From Metellina segmentata (taxonomy: Eukaryota > Arthropoda > Arachnida > Araneae > Tetragnathidae), in NCBI GenBank assembly GCA_947359465.1, contig OX375876.1, positions 63,618,998 through 63,682,997 of the forward strand: 64,000 nt of DNA, written 5' to 3'. The translations under genes and the position numbers were made by a program. The notes under the pieces were generated by a model, which saw nothing but the letters and a program-made list of their open reading frames with translations, was not told the DNA's origin and did not search any database. Below, piece after piece: positions 1 through 11,710 of this stretch (position 1 is its first letter; the number at the start of each line of letters is the position of its first letter).

Positions 1-782
1 TGTCTATATTAAAATAAGTTAACACTATTATTTTTTTAAATTTATTATAAAAAATAAGAGCTTCAGTTAATGTAAAATAATAGCTTCGGAAATTCATAAA
101 ATCGATATAAATGTATTGCTTCCAATAAGTCCTTGAACTGTATTCTTAAATAATAGATCATGTACGAACTAACTTTCATCTGATAAAAGAAACCTAAATT
201 GCAGTATACCGATCAATCATATCCACTCTACAATTTGTACTTATGAATTTACTCAGCTAAGTATTGTAATGTATGCATTAAGCTATGGAAAAATCGATGT
301 ACAGATTTAGTTGTGAATTATTCATGTCAGTGCATGATTAGTCTTCAAATTTCAGCGTCCTTTCATGTATTCGTTAATAGTAAAATATTCTCTTTAAACA
401 TAGCTATCTTTGTCAATGTAAGTGGTAGCACAAGAGAAACGGTTGAGATTAAGTGAAAGTAATTTGGGATTGTCTGGGTATATTTTCTGAGACTATTCAT
501 TTTCTGAGGGTCATCATTCTTTATAGACAGAAAGCTAATAAAATAATTGATCATAAATGTAAGCTATCAATAAATAATTCTAGTCTCATGTAAATTTTGT
601 GTGACACTAACATCAATGATCAGAAAGATATGTTAAAGCTCATGCGCTACTATTATAAATTTCTTTTACAGTCAGTTTCGGAGATGAATGATTTCGTCTG
701 AAAGTAATTGTTTATTTCTCTATATTTACTTGTACTACGGGATTTCATTTGTGTTTGCTAACGGTTAGAGCCTGCATCTGGC
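1..782. other. AT-rich intergenic DNA, nothing recognised
   Basis: Only short chance reading frames are present, such as a 63-codon one on the minus strand at 363-554 with no recognisable motif. I see no repeat family or RNA gene here. Confidence 0.6.
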
Positions 783-829
783 GAATCAAATTGGCTAACG
801 TGTAGGTGTTTCGTTTGTAAGACCAAATA

Positions 830-2228
830 CACTCTATAACAAAAAAAAAAAAAAAAAAAAAACGGCACCAAGAGTGAGTTGTCCGATGGAGACAAAAATT
901 GGAGGATAGGAAAATTATGTACAGAATAGAAAATGATTAAAATTTCAGAACAATTGAATGATTTATTTCAGTTACAGTAACGAGCTCAATAAGGTGTTGA
1001 CCGCCTCAAGCCTAGATGCAATCTGCCACACGGCGTGGCATAGACCGATAAAGCTCCCGGATGGTGTCCTGCGGTATTTCTTGCCAAATTTGCTCTAATT
1101 GTCGGACTACGTCATCAACATTCCCTACCGGATGCAGTCGCCTTACCATCATATCCCAGACATGCTCGATGGGAGAGAGATCTAGTGATCTGGCTGACCA
1201 AGAAATTGTTTGACAAGCTTGAAGACAGTTCATAGCAACACGTGCCGTATGTGGTCAGGCATTGTCTTGCTGAAAAATAAGCTCAGGGTACTGCGAAAGG
1301 AACGGTAGCAAAACAGGTCTCAGAACGTCGTCAACGTACCGCTGTGCAGTAAGTGTACCTCTAATGGAGACCAAAGGGGTCCGGCTATCAAGGGAAATGG
1401 CACCCCAGACCATAACTCCTTGCTGAGGGCCCGTGTGGCGTGCAATAGTGAAAGCAGGATCGGCACGCTGACCTGGGCGTCTCCAGACACGTCTTCGATG
1501 ATCGTCAGGACACAGTTGGAAGCGGGATTCGTCGCTAAAGACTATACGTCCCAAGTCAGCATCATTCCAGCCTGATCGAGCCAAGCACCACTGTAATCTG
1601 GCTCAGTGTGCAGGCGTGAGTGGCAGGTGGCGTAACGGTCGGTACGAGAGTATATTTCGCTCTCTCAGTCGTCTGTGACTGGTCATGGTGGACACTCGTG
1701 TGTGGGTCGCACGACTGATGGTTGATAGCGATGAATTAGGCGCTGTGATAGCTGATCTGACAATCACTCTGTCCTCGCGATCTGCTGTGGCCCTACGTCG
1801 ATCGCTACCATCATGACGCTGAAATCTGCCTTTGTCCACCAACTCTAGCCAGCATCTTCTAATCGCCGCATCGCTTCGACTCACATGACGAGCGATTCTC
1901 CGATTTGTCCAACCTGCCTCTTTCAATCCAATGATACTACCTCGTTCAAACTATGAAAGTTGCTCGTAATGAGCTCGAATACATACGAGGCATTTTTTCA
2001 GTCGTTAAAAGGTATCCTAAATCGCAATGCAGCAGAAATTTTTAACAACAGTTCAAGAACAACTCCTTATATACATCTGCTGGATGAGCAGTTCCGATGC
2101 GCTGGAGATCGCACTATTCATTCATTGGACACCAAATTTTAATCATTTGCATATTTGGTTAAAACATTTTTAAATACGAAATTTCAAAGCAATCGGATGA
2201 TCGTGTCGATTTTTTTTTGTTATAGAGT
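830..2228 (-). mobile_element. Tc1-type DNA transposon, copy 1 of family A
   Basis: The ends are inverted (CACTCTATAAC at 830, and a GTTATAGAGT end at 2228) and are flanked by TA at 828-829 and 2229-2230. Inside is a Tc1-like transposase on the minus strand. The left terminal repeat contains an A-run at 841-862. The layout and ends match the copy at 20071-21470, so the two are one family. The empty target site survives in the neighbouring tandem unit. The copy is defective. Confidence 0.93.
986..1993 (-). pseudogene. Tc1-like transposase, family A copy 1, broken
   Basis: This is the cut-and-paste transposase of the element at 830-2228. It has N-terminal helix-turn-helix DNA-binding regions and a DDE catalytic core. 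The presumed ATG is at 1993, by comparison with the second copy. A 2-base loss just after it shifts the frame. From 1926 to 1012 one frame is kept, interrupted by TGA at 1603-1605 (created by a 3-base deletion), TGA at 1255-1257 (AGA to TGA just after QQDNA) and TAG at 1012-1014. All three catalytic motifs are readable: FSDESRF, QQDNA and SPIEHVWD. The family stop corresponds to 986-988. The intact length would be about 335 residues, usual for Tc1. It is non-functional as it stands. Confidence 0.92.
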
Positions 2229-2561
2229 TACATCAAATTATGATTCATCAAAAAACCCAAGATGAGCGTTGGATTGAAGTACAGATCTTCCCTAAGCAGC
2301 TATGGACAACAAGTATGGGTGTTGCAAAGGGAAGCTTGTTCTATATTACTGGTCAGAATAATCTTTAAATCACGATCAAATTGGCTAACGTGTAGGTGTT
2401 TCGTAAGTAAGACCAAATACATCAAATAATGATTCATCAAAAAACCCAAGATGAGCGTAGGATTGAAGTACAGATCTTCCCTAAGCAGCTATGGACAAGC
2501 AATGGTGTTACAAAGCAAGGGTGTTCTATATTACTGGTCAGAATATTCTTTAAATCACGAC

Positions 2562-3283
2562 CAAAAAAGGAAAGCAAACACATTTGTTCACCAGAATTAA
2601 AACAAACAAATTTAGTGCATAGTTTGAAAGTTATAATCTTTTGGCCATTAAAATTTGCAACACAGGGAATGATTACGTCCTTCTTAAGAGTAATGTCATC
2701 TTCCATGGAGATACGGAAGGTGCGTACATTTGCTATATTTTAAAAAGAAAATAAATATTTACTGTGGTTTTGTTTGAAAGAAACTGACAATAAAAGGAAA
2801 TAATAACTCATCTAAGGCGAGTGTGCACTTCCTTGATAACATTTTTCATTACTACATAAATATCAAATTTAACCTAAACTTCATTTTATTCAAGCTATTT
2901 AACCGCACTTTTGAAGACGCCTTCTGTGCTTTCAATACATCAATAAACGTCAATGCATTTATCTAAATTATTTTCATGAGCTTTGACAGATGTCTCCATC
3001 CATACCAAAATCACACCACCCACCAAGCATTTGGCGCATCCACATGATACCGTTCCCATCAAATAAATCAAAAAGAAAGCGTCAAGCAGCAAGACCAATG
3101 CTCACCGCAATTTGATCTTTCGAGCCATAGATATGATTCTGATTTCCCCTTATCCATCACCACACAGCCAACAAATCGCTGTTATGACAAGCATGAACAA
3201 TATTCCCCCGTAATGTAATACGCCTCCCTTAGGGGACAGCATCTGATCTTGTTTTATACGGATATCCAATTACTAAGAGTTTG
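2562..3283. other. AT-rich intergenic DNA
   Basis: No gene, RNA or mobile-element end is recognised. A short C-rich stretch near 3000-3200 is unremarkable. Confidence 0.5.
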
Positions 3284-4020
3284 GAGCACCACTCTTTACC
3301 ACTTGTTAGAATGGGATCGGTTCATCGCGCGGATCTTCTTTGGAAGTTAAATACAATTTATACGTTTAACTATAGAAAATATAGGTGTAATGGTATTTTT
3401 TAAATAGAAATAGATTATATTTACATATATCTATTGAGACTACAATGGGTCTTGAGGAGATTTGTGCGTGTGTTGGTTATTTGTTTTGCTATTTGTCCTG
3501 AATGTGGACGTTGGAGGACCACTCTTTATCACTTGTTAGAATGGGATCGGTTCATCGCGCGGATCTTCTTTGGAAGTTGAATGCAATTTTCCATTTAACC
3601 ATAGAAACTATAGGTGTGATGGTATTTTTTTAAAATAGAAATAGATTATATTTACATATATCTATTGAGACTACAATTGGTCTTAAGGAGATTTGTGAGT
3701 GTGTTAGTAATATGTTTTGCTATTTGTCCTGAGTGTGGGCGTTGGTGGAAGTATAATTAATTTTGGCATCATCAAACTTATGATTGGCTTAAACTGTATA
3801 GCTAAATATAGATCACGTTAGATTTTTTATGTGTGTTAAAACCAGCTTCTTGAATTCTTTATCGCTTGTTGGAATGAGATCGTTTCATCGTGCTCATCTT
3901 TAGAATAGAATTTGCGTTGCGATTTTTGGTTTAATCATTGAAACTATAGAAATAATAATATTTTCAGATATTCAAAGATGTTAATTTATATATTTTTATT
4001 TAAAGACTATCCTAAGAGGA
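3284..4020. repeat. Diverged tandem repeat with a 230-bp period
   Basis: Two adjacent units start near 3289 and 3519, each opening with CCACTCTTTA(C/T)CACTTG and TTAGAATGGGATCGG and ending near TTTGTCCTGA(A/G)TGTGG. A third, more diverged unit runs from about 3852 to 4020 (ATTCTTTATCGCTTG onward), after about 100 bp of extra sequence. Related but weaker fragments seem to recur at 4620-4700 and 5100-5290. No coding potential is visible. Confidence 0.8.
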
Positions 4021-4021
4021 C

Positions 4022-4195
4022 TTGTGGTTGGTTTTTATGGCGTCAGAGCCATATTTGGTTAAAATAGATCGAACACAAGGCAGCAAAGACATGGAAAATT
4101 TTACTGACACAGAAAAGAAAAATACAAGGGTTAGTTATAGGAATTTAACCTGCTGCATCAACAACTTGTAGGCTGCTAGCGCACAGTGAGTATAC
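4022..4195 (-). mobile_element. SINE-A fragment
   Basis: In plus orientation it shows the shared blocks ATGGCG.CAGAGCCATATTTGG, then ACTGACACAGAAAAGA, then a degenerate tRNA-like head near 4145-4195 (CTGCTAGCGCACAGTGAGTAT). The same order occurs at 29340-29575, where the head is better preserved. Confidence 0.65.
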
Positions 4196-4419
4196 CCACT
4201 ATTAAAATTATAATTTTTTTTAATTAAATTTTTTTATCGTACTGATCGGCTGACAGATTTACGAAATCAGCTCATTATTTTAAAATTTGCAACTATATGC
4301 AAAAACTTCAGTGAAAACAGTGATTTATTTTTTTAAACAGTGAATTTGTGTATCAGTACTGAAGCTAATTTTATATAAACCAATCTGTCTTTTATTTCAC
4401 ATCCCAATACATAAGGACC

Positions 4420-4605
4420 TTCGCTTATAGCCCGTTTGGTTGTTCCAGAGTGACGTTAATTCGACTACTTACCTACCCATTATATAGGTAGGTGTTTTAA
4501 TTAACGTCATTTTGGAGCAACAAAACGGTCCGTGATCAATCCTAACGGAAACGAACCGAGGACAACTTAACGTAACTTTGAACCGCATTCAGATGACGAA
4601 ACATT
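4420..4605. mobile_element. Two SINE-B 3' ends joined tail to tail
   Basis: A plus-strand 3' end (TAGCCCGTTTGGTTGTTCC, then GTGACGTTAATT, then ACCTACCC) stops near 4480. A minus-strand 3' end follows at once (TAGGTAGGTGTTTTAATTAACGTC onward to the CAGATGACGA block near 4595). Together they form an inverted repeat. Confidence 0.75.
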
Positions 4606-6798
4606 GCATTCGATTTTCAAGGCGTGAATGTTAGAATACAATTGATTTTGGTGTTACCAAACCTGCGATAGACTTTCATGTAAAGCCAAATATATATGGC
4701 GTAAGTGTTTATGAGGTAGAGCTCACTTCCTGAGTGCATTCTACATTAGGTCACTGGAAGTAAAATCTTCGTCTTCCGTTGTTTTGTCATATGAAAGTTT
4801 GCAATTGGGTAAATTTTATAGGAAAGCTAGAGAAAGTAGAAATTATTTTAATTCCATCAACAATTTGTAGCATACGTCCTTGTGTGATAGTAATAGACTG
4901 TAATGAAATTCATAATTATTATTTTTTAAATATAAGTTTCTTAATATCTGTCATTATCTGTACGTTCCACGAATTTTTTATTGAAGTAGAAGTTTTAAAC
5001 TATATATTTACACATAGAGAGAATATATGCAGATCTGAATTCACCCGTCCATTTCAAAGGCCATTGTCGGAATAGAATTGTCTCGTGGAATTCGGTTTTA
5101 CCGCATAAAGAATAGGTTTAGTGGACTTCTTTAGAATGGGGAGAGGTTTCATTTTTATATTTTTCAATGAAAGACCTCGCTTGATCATAATGTTGTTGTG
5201 TGGGTGTACTCGTTATTCTTTCTTCTGTCTGACGTATGTGGGTGTTAGCGTAAAATTTTTTTGATATTACCAAAACTATAGAGTCCCGCGCCCTATTTTT
5301 TTTAGAGAAAGTTATTAGTCATGCTTTCGCTTCTGATTTTTATACAAATAGTGTTTATGGCTATTTTTAGGGCGTTTTTGTAATTATCAATTAGGATCTT
5401 TATTGGTTTACAGGAAAGACGTATTCACATACGAAAAAGGAATGTTTTTGTAGAGCTGTGATTCTTTTCAACTCTGAATAATCTCAAGATTATAAGTAAG
5501 TATTGTTTAGTTATGATATTTTCTCAGTCATTTACATCGGAATTCGAATATTAGATAAAAATGTGCGTGAAGGGGTAGTTAGAAAAAAATGATTGGGATT
5601 TTTCTATCCTGAATCACATTCATCATTGAAAATAGCAACCTTTATTTTTGTTGTTTTAACATCTAGACCTCATAAGAAATAGTTTAAAAAAAGTTGTAGA
5701 AATAACTTTTTCTTTATATTAAAAAAAAAATTGAAAAAATACTAGTAAATATTATTAACGTGCGAAATTTTTTTATAACATAGTATGTACAAGTAAAAAT
5801 GAACAGTGCAACGCAGACTTCAGACAGATTAATATCTTATGTCGATTAAACTTTCTATTTCTTAATGGTTTTCGTTGATGGATTCCGAATTCTCTTCAGA
5901 ATTCTTTCGTAAAATAATCCAATCAAATAGTAACATAATGTTTGACGTAGGATACTTCTTTATTAAATTACATATTATTTATTAAATTAATAAACAATTC
6001 ATTTAATTAAAAATTTAGAACGACTGATAAATGTATAACAGATACTCAATAAGCTTCAATAAATCATATTTTAATTTATATACACAGTGTTATTTATCCT
6101 CATTTCAAGATTCGTAGACCTCATTTCAAGATTTTTCCTCATTCGACGAACAAGAGGATACTTATATGATTTTTGTACTAGGATATACCTGAGTCTATTT
6201 TTATTCCAACAATAATATCTTTCATAAAATAGGATACAGATATGTGGAAAATTAAAAAAAAAATTCAAAACACCTTTTTTAAAAAAAATACGACTGCGGG
6301 CCTTCAAAATAAAACCCTGGCTACACTTCTCATGAAAATATAAATACGGAATCATAATACAGGCTGTTTTAAAATCAACTATCTTTTTATTAAAACACAG
6401 TTGAATGAATGCTTTATTTTCAGCTTAAGAAATCACGCTGATAATATCACTCCCACATTTTTTTTTTTTAATATCATGATGAGATATCTCGTCATTATCA
6501 AAATTTGTCATATCTTTGAAGAACGAGATACCTCTTCGTATCCACTTGGAGAAAGAATTGATTACACCTACAATAGCTAAAATTACACTAGATATCGAGG
6601 AGGTTTTCCTTAATACCACGTTGCGATAGTGTGTTGATATGCAAGTTTATCATGTGGAAATGTTTCTGGTATTAATTTTATTTCCATGTGTTTTATTCAT
6701 TGGTGACACAGGTAAGTGGAAATAAAATGGTTCACAAAAATGTATAGGTACTTTGGAATTACCGAGTATAAGAAAAAATGGTATGTTACAAGCTAGAG
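4606..6798. other. AT-rich intergenic DNA with a degenerate palindrome-array fragment
   Basis: No host gene is recognised. The plus frame at 4779-5075 (98 codons) and minus frames at 6071-6355 and 6425-6619 show no family motif. At about 6475-6545 there is a short piece of the GAGATATCTC array that makes up the interior of the TTAA-flanked MITEs. Confidence 0.5.
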
Positions 6799-6806
6799 TT
6801 TTAGAC

Positions 6807-7574
6807 CAGGGAATCCCAACCGGTGGTACGCGGCAACTTTTCAGGTGGTACGCAAGGATGATACGAGCGACCCAAATATTCTACGAAGTTTGATCGATTT
6901 TTTAGTATGTGAACCACGTTATAGGAAAAATGGGATTATATGAAATCAATTTGGGATTATCGTTTGTATTACATTGTAATAAATAACGCTAACAGTAGCA
7001 CATTATTTAAAGAGAAACATTGTTGCTGATTATCTATTTGTATTCACTGGCTATCTCTGCGAAATTAAGTTCATATCTCTCCCTGACTTATGCCATTTGT
7101 TACTAGTTACTTGTGTGAGAGTGGTTTTTCTGAACTTTTTTGTACATAAAAAATAAATATAGAAACAAAGTAAGTGTTGAAGAGGACTTAAGAGTGAAGT
7201 TAAGCTCCATTGCTCTTGTTATTGATATTTTAATAAAGGACAAACAACAAGTTTCGCACTAAAAATTGATTTTTGATTATGTTAATCTAAGTTTGGTTTG
7301 TGTGTAAAATTATTTGTTTTTAGACCTGTGAGTAAAAACTAAAACTGTAATTTTCACTAATCGTTTTATTTTTTCCTTTATTAAACATCATTAATACGAA
7401 ATACAAGTGCATTAATCATAAAATATGAGTATTTCTTAGTATTTTAATTAAAATAGAACAAGCCATAGAGCACTTTTCTGACATTGGATATATGTTAATA
7501 AAAAAAAATATAGGACTGGTGGTGCGTCAAAAATTTCAAGTGGTACGCAGTTACTAAAAGGATGGGAACCCCTG
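6807..7574 (+). mobile_element. Non-autonomous hAT-type element with 8-bp target duplication
   Basis: The ends are CAGGGAATCCCAACC at 6807 and the inverse GGATGGGAACCCCTG ending at 7574, typical of hAT elements. The flanks are a perfect 8-bp duplication, TTTTAGAC, at 6799-6806 and 7575-7582. Within about 7100-7260 the DNA still reads, across frameshifts, like the C-terminal dimerisation region of an hAT transposase: a CESGF motif, then a region resembling EEDLRVKLSS. Most of the transposase is missing, so the element could only move with help. The sub-terminal block GGTGGTACGC occurs at both ends. Confidence 0.9.
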
Positions 7575-7582
7575 TTTTAGAC

Positions 7583-8374
7583 AATCTAATGTGTACACAT
7601 ATCTATATCCACCGACCCCACCGATTAACTACTTGTAGCATGACTAGCAATCAGATGCTCCCTCGGTCGAATAAGTCCTCTGGCAATCATGTCTCCCGCT
7701 TACATATCTAAGATCATAAGGACAGGGGAGTTCAATACCTTTGATCTGGAGTAATTTCTCATGGAAACGTCTGAACTGGAGTAATCTCTCTGGGAAACGT
7801 CGACTCGCAATGTCATCGAAACGACTTCAATATTTGCATTATCAAATTACAATCCGAGTCTATTATCATATGCCATTCTCTGTAATGGTTTCTGTATTAA
7901 TAAGGGTGCCGCCTCGCAATGCATATTCGTGCTTTCCGTGTAATTAATAGCATTAAAGTTGCCCAGAGTTAATCTTTATTCCGATCCACATTAACTTCCC
8001 CAGAACTGATGCGTACGACTGGGCATTGTAGGCGATTAGCCTTGACTTTGCACTTTAGTTGCTGGTTTTAGGTTGCAATAGTTCTGCTGAGTTAACGCCG
8101 GAGTGATTGATGAACTGTTCACTGTAGGTGTTAACACGGGGTTCATATTGGTAAAAGGTGGCTTTATGGAATTATGCGTAATTAGACGGAGCATGCGACA
8201 ATTGCGCCATTTGCATAATTCTCGTAGAATACTTTCGTAAATGGATGCATTGTTATTCGAGTAATCGGACAAATTGTGCAGGTGTTAGCCGTGACACGAT
8301 GGAGTAGAATATTAATTGCCGAAGTTCCTGAAAGTTGCAGGATTGTAGCTAATTAAAAAAAAGTAGCTCTTTCA
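7583..8374. other. Intergenic DNA, nothing recognised
   Basis: Frames at 7741-7947 (+) and 8036-8272 (-) have no family motif. The stretch is slightly less AT-rich than its surroundings and contains no repeat I could trace elsewhere in the window. Confidence 0.45.
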
Positions 8375-8770
8375 TTCAAACAGTCAACTTAAATTCTAGA
8401 ATTAGATTCGTTAAATTCATATACTGTGACATCGTTTGGTGCATTAACAGCTCTAAAAGATACTTGAAATTTCCAATGATAGATGAAATTTCAAAAGATT
8501 TCTTCAGTCGTTTCACCTGAGGAAGACTGATTAAAGTCTGCAGCATTCAAAACGTTACACTGTTTAGCTTTGCATGATTCAGATAGTCAGCTTAATTTCT
8601 GCAACTAGGCTAGTCAATTCCAAATGCAATTGTATCATATATCAGTGCATTGACAACGCTAAGAGATACATACTTAAAATTTCCAAATAGATGATGTTTC
8701 AAAAGAATTCTGAAGACATTGTGTCACCGTAGGAAGAAACATTCAAAATTACCCAGCTTTTCGGGTATTG
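8375..8770. repeat. Diverged ~200-bp direct duplication
   Basis: The first unit (about 8375-8575) and second unit (about 8576-8770) share ordered blocks: CAGTCA(A/G)CTTAA, a ....TGCATT.ACA.C block, AGATAC....TTGAAATTTCC and AGATGATG/GATGAAATTTCAAAAGA. Both then have a cluster reading CACC(T/G).AGGAAGA. The units are strongly diverged. Confidence 0.65.
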
Positions 8771-10629
8771 GGTTTTTTGAGAAAACAAATAACATTAAAT
8801 TTGTATCATAGAATTTCGTAGGAATTAATGTTTTTATTAAATCATCATCGTTTGTTAAATGGTCATTAACTTCTTAAGACGCTTTTGAAAGCCAATATTA
8901 AATTTTTGGCAATTATAATTAAAGCTTCTTATTATCATTGGCTTCAAGTATTTTGTTTGGGAATGCCCGTTACAGAAAGGTGCATTACTTCGTCCTGACC
9001 CAGCTACTGCACAGTTGAAAGTAATAACAAAACATGGAAGATGCTTTGAAGAGAAATGAGTATATATTTCTGCGGTTTCAGAATTGTCTTATAGTTTTCT
9101 AAATCATGAACTGGTTCAGAAAACAATATTTATACAAGTGTTCTCTCTTAATAGCCAAGTTTGATCAATCAATCAATCAAGCGTGATTTTTGCAGATTTT
9201 GAATATCTATCACTTGAAAATTATCTTTCCTTATGTAATTCTGTACGTGATTTGCGTGATTGGAAATTATATAATTTCTGGATTAAAGTTCCAAAAGCAG
9301 TGAGGTGTGAATAGCATAACTGATACTAAAATACTAATCTGTAATTTTAAAAGTTTCCACAATTATAAGTCCTAAATATTACTTAAAAAATTTAAATGAT
9401 ACTCATTATAGGTTATTATCTTCTATTCAAGTTTTAGCGATTTTTCGCTCACTTGCAATTGCATGGAAATTGTTCATGTGTGATCGTCTTATGAGATGTA
9501 TAGGATATGTTATACTAACAATGTTTTCTTAATTGTTCATATATTATAAAAGTTAACTATATTAAATACCTATATCAAAATTTAACAAATAGTACTTGGG
9601 TGAATAGCATGAGCAGATCAATGAATTATCTATTCTTCTGTTATAGCCAGCATTTTGTTTTTGTTTAAAGAGATTTGAACTGCAACAATTTGATTTATTT
9701 CCAAGTGAAATTTAATATGTGGGTTTAAAATAAATTATTAATTTGAAATATAATGGACTGAATGTGTAGCTTAAACAGTTTAACATCTCATATCTTAAAG
9801 GCTGAATGTAAGTGTTGATGGTTTGTGTAACGGACAAAGCGAGCTCTGTGATATACTAACAATATTGTATTTGAAAATAAAAATTGTTTCGGGAATAATC
9901 GTGTGAATCTATGCTTATGCATGAAATAACCTAGTAAAACTCGATATACTTCTGCACGAAATAGCCTTATATTGACTCAGAGTAAATAAAAAATACAGCG
10001 AGCAACTTATAACTTTAAGTTCCTTAGTTTGTAAAAAGAGCTGTTGTGACTACCTAAGTGTTTATAATTACAAATCCCTAAGAGATTTTTCTCAAAAGTT
10101 CTTAATTAATTTTTCCGTTCCTGAAAATCGAAACTTTCTTAAGATTTTTTCCATTAACAGAGATCATTTAAACCATGAAAGTGAAGGTAAAATGAAAATT
10201 CATGAAAATTTTCTTTCATTAGTACTAAAATAAACAAAATCTTAAAAATTAATATATTTCATTCAACACGTTGTTTTTCTTTACTTTAAATTTTGAGTTG
10301 GAAGGTAAAGTGTTTGTTTTGTAACTAATGATAATTCCACAGTGGAGTGAATTTCAAAACAATACGTAACCATAGAGGAAATCTAAGTGTGAAGTGAACA
10401 ATTTTGACACGTAATATTTTTGTGTCAAGTACCATGTGATCAAAACTAACTGTAACGTGACCCTTAGTCTCAGGGTGAATACGAGCATTCATCAGGTGAC
10501 TGGTTCACTGAACGGGATAAGACACATAACCATTGATTGGTCATATGAATAGTCCGCGCGAGATGGTACTAGACTGGGGAGTTGACCATTTATGGCGCGA
10601 CTCTATAGTAATGCAAATTCCAAAACGAA
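8771..10629. other. AT-rich intergenic DNA
   Basis: No gene or element end is recognised. A short ATCA microsatellite (about four units) lies near 9165-9180. Confidence 0.5.
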
Positions 10630-10925
10630 CCATGCCATAATCAGCAACCAGAGGGTGTGAGTTCGACTGTATTTGTTTGGATGATATTTCGAATTCAACC
10701 AAGTACGTTATCAGTGCAAATTAAATCTGTAGTGACCTCAAATACCCTCAAGGTATGGTTTGGAAAGTTGGGTGTGAGCTCAGGTGTAACTTTGTCATCT
10801 GACCGTGGTTAAAAAATTACGTGGTGTCATTTTAAAACCTTTCCTTTCGGGTTTAATAACAAACCGTTGTCAATAGCCCGTTCTGCTCCTTGAGTTCGAC
10901 ATTAATTGATATACCTACCTACCCT
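10630..10925 (+). mobile_element. SINE-B copy
   Basis: It has a tRNA-like head remnant near 10635-10670 (GTGTGAGTTCGACTG, a degenerate B box), then AAATCTGTAGTGACCTCAAA, GGTGTGAGCTCAGGTGTAAC, CATCTGACCGTGGTTAAAAA, TCAATAGCCCGTTCTGCTCC and a tail in ACCTACCTACC. The block order matches the other SINE-B copies. Confidence 0.8.
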
Positions 10926-11402
10926 GCCTTAAGGTGTTATATTTCCAAACCAGGCGAGGAGATGCCAAATCGCGCAACCATGTGAATTTTCCACATATCA
11001 GCAGCGTGACTGCTAGTAGACATGTTGCTCACAAGATTTTGAAGCTCTTCTCAATAACAATACTGAGTATATTTCACGGTTATGGTCATTTTTTCAGAAC
11101 AGGGGACAGTCACCAGCATGCATGCAATTACAAATAGGGATTTGAACCACGACCTACCATGTGACAGACAACAAATAAAAATCACCGTACAAGTTATCCG
11201 ACTTGTTTTGAAATTTTAAACACCAATTTTGAGTTGAACCTTTAATTTACAAAATTTTAAAATAACGAGGACCTTAATGCATAATGTCGTTCACGTTTCC
11301 TTAACCCTGTTTTCCTTGACCTTTGTAAAAACTCGTTATTTTTCCTGGTACCTCAAGAAGAGCAATATATTGAGGGTTACTGCATTAGAATTCACCTTAA
11401 CC
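10926..11402. other. Intergenic DNA, nothing recognised
   Basis: The frames at 10934-11137 and 11277-11534 show no known domain. The second runs into the hAT end at 11411. Confidence 0.5.
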
Positions 11403-11710
11403 CTCCAGGACATGGGTTCCCAACCTTTTAGTAACTGCGTACCAACAAAAATTGTTGCCCTACCACCAGTCTTATATATTTTTAGAAACAGATATCTAAT
11501 GTCAAAAAAGTGCCAATGGCTTGTTTTATTTTAATTAAAATACTAAGACAGCTTCATATTTTATGATTAATGCACTTGTATTTCGTATTAATGATACTTT
11601 AATAAAGGAAAAAATAAAACGATTATTGAAAATTAGTTTTATTTTTACTCATAGGTCTAAAAACAAATATTTTAAAAAATGAGTACAGACAAAGCAAACA
11701 AAGATTAATA

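Larger units (their letters stand above)
783..2561. repeat. ~189-bp tandem duplication, first unit interrupted by a Tc1 element
   Basis: Unit 1 is 783-829 plus 2231-2372, split by the Tc1 element at 830-2228. Unit 2 is 2373-2561 and is continuous. Both carry the same series of blocks, including TTGGCTAACGTGTAGG, CAAAAAACCCAAGATG and AGATCTTCCCTAAGCAGC, with a few percent of differences and small indels. Unit 2 reads GACCAAA-TA-CATCAAAT across the place where unit 1 carries the transposon, so it preserves the pre-insertion site. The 104-codon plus frame at 2429-2743 begins in unit 2 but resembles no family I know. Confidence 0.9.

Noticed and set aside
2429..2743. 104-codon plus-strand frame, with an opposing 89-codon frame
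   Set aside because: It begins inside the second tandem unit and has no motif I recognise. Equally long frames on both strands suggest chance.
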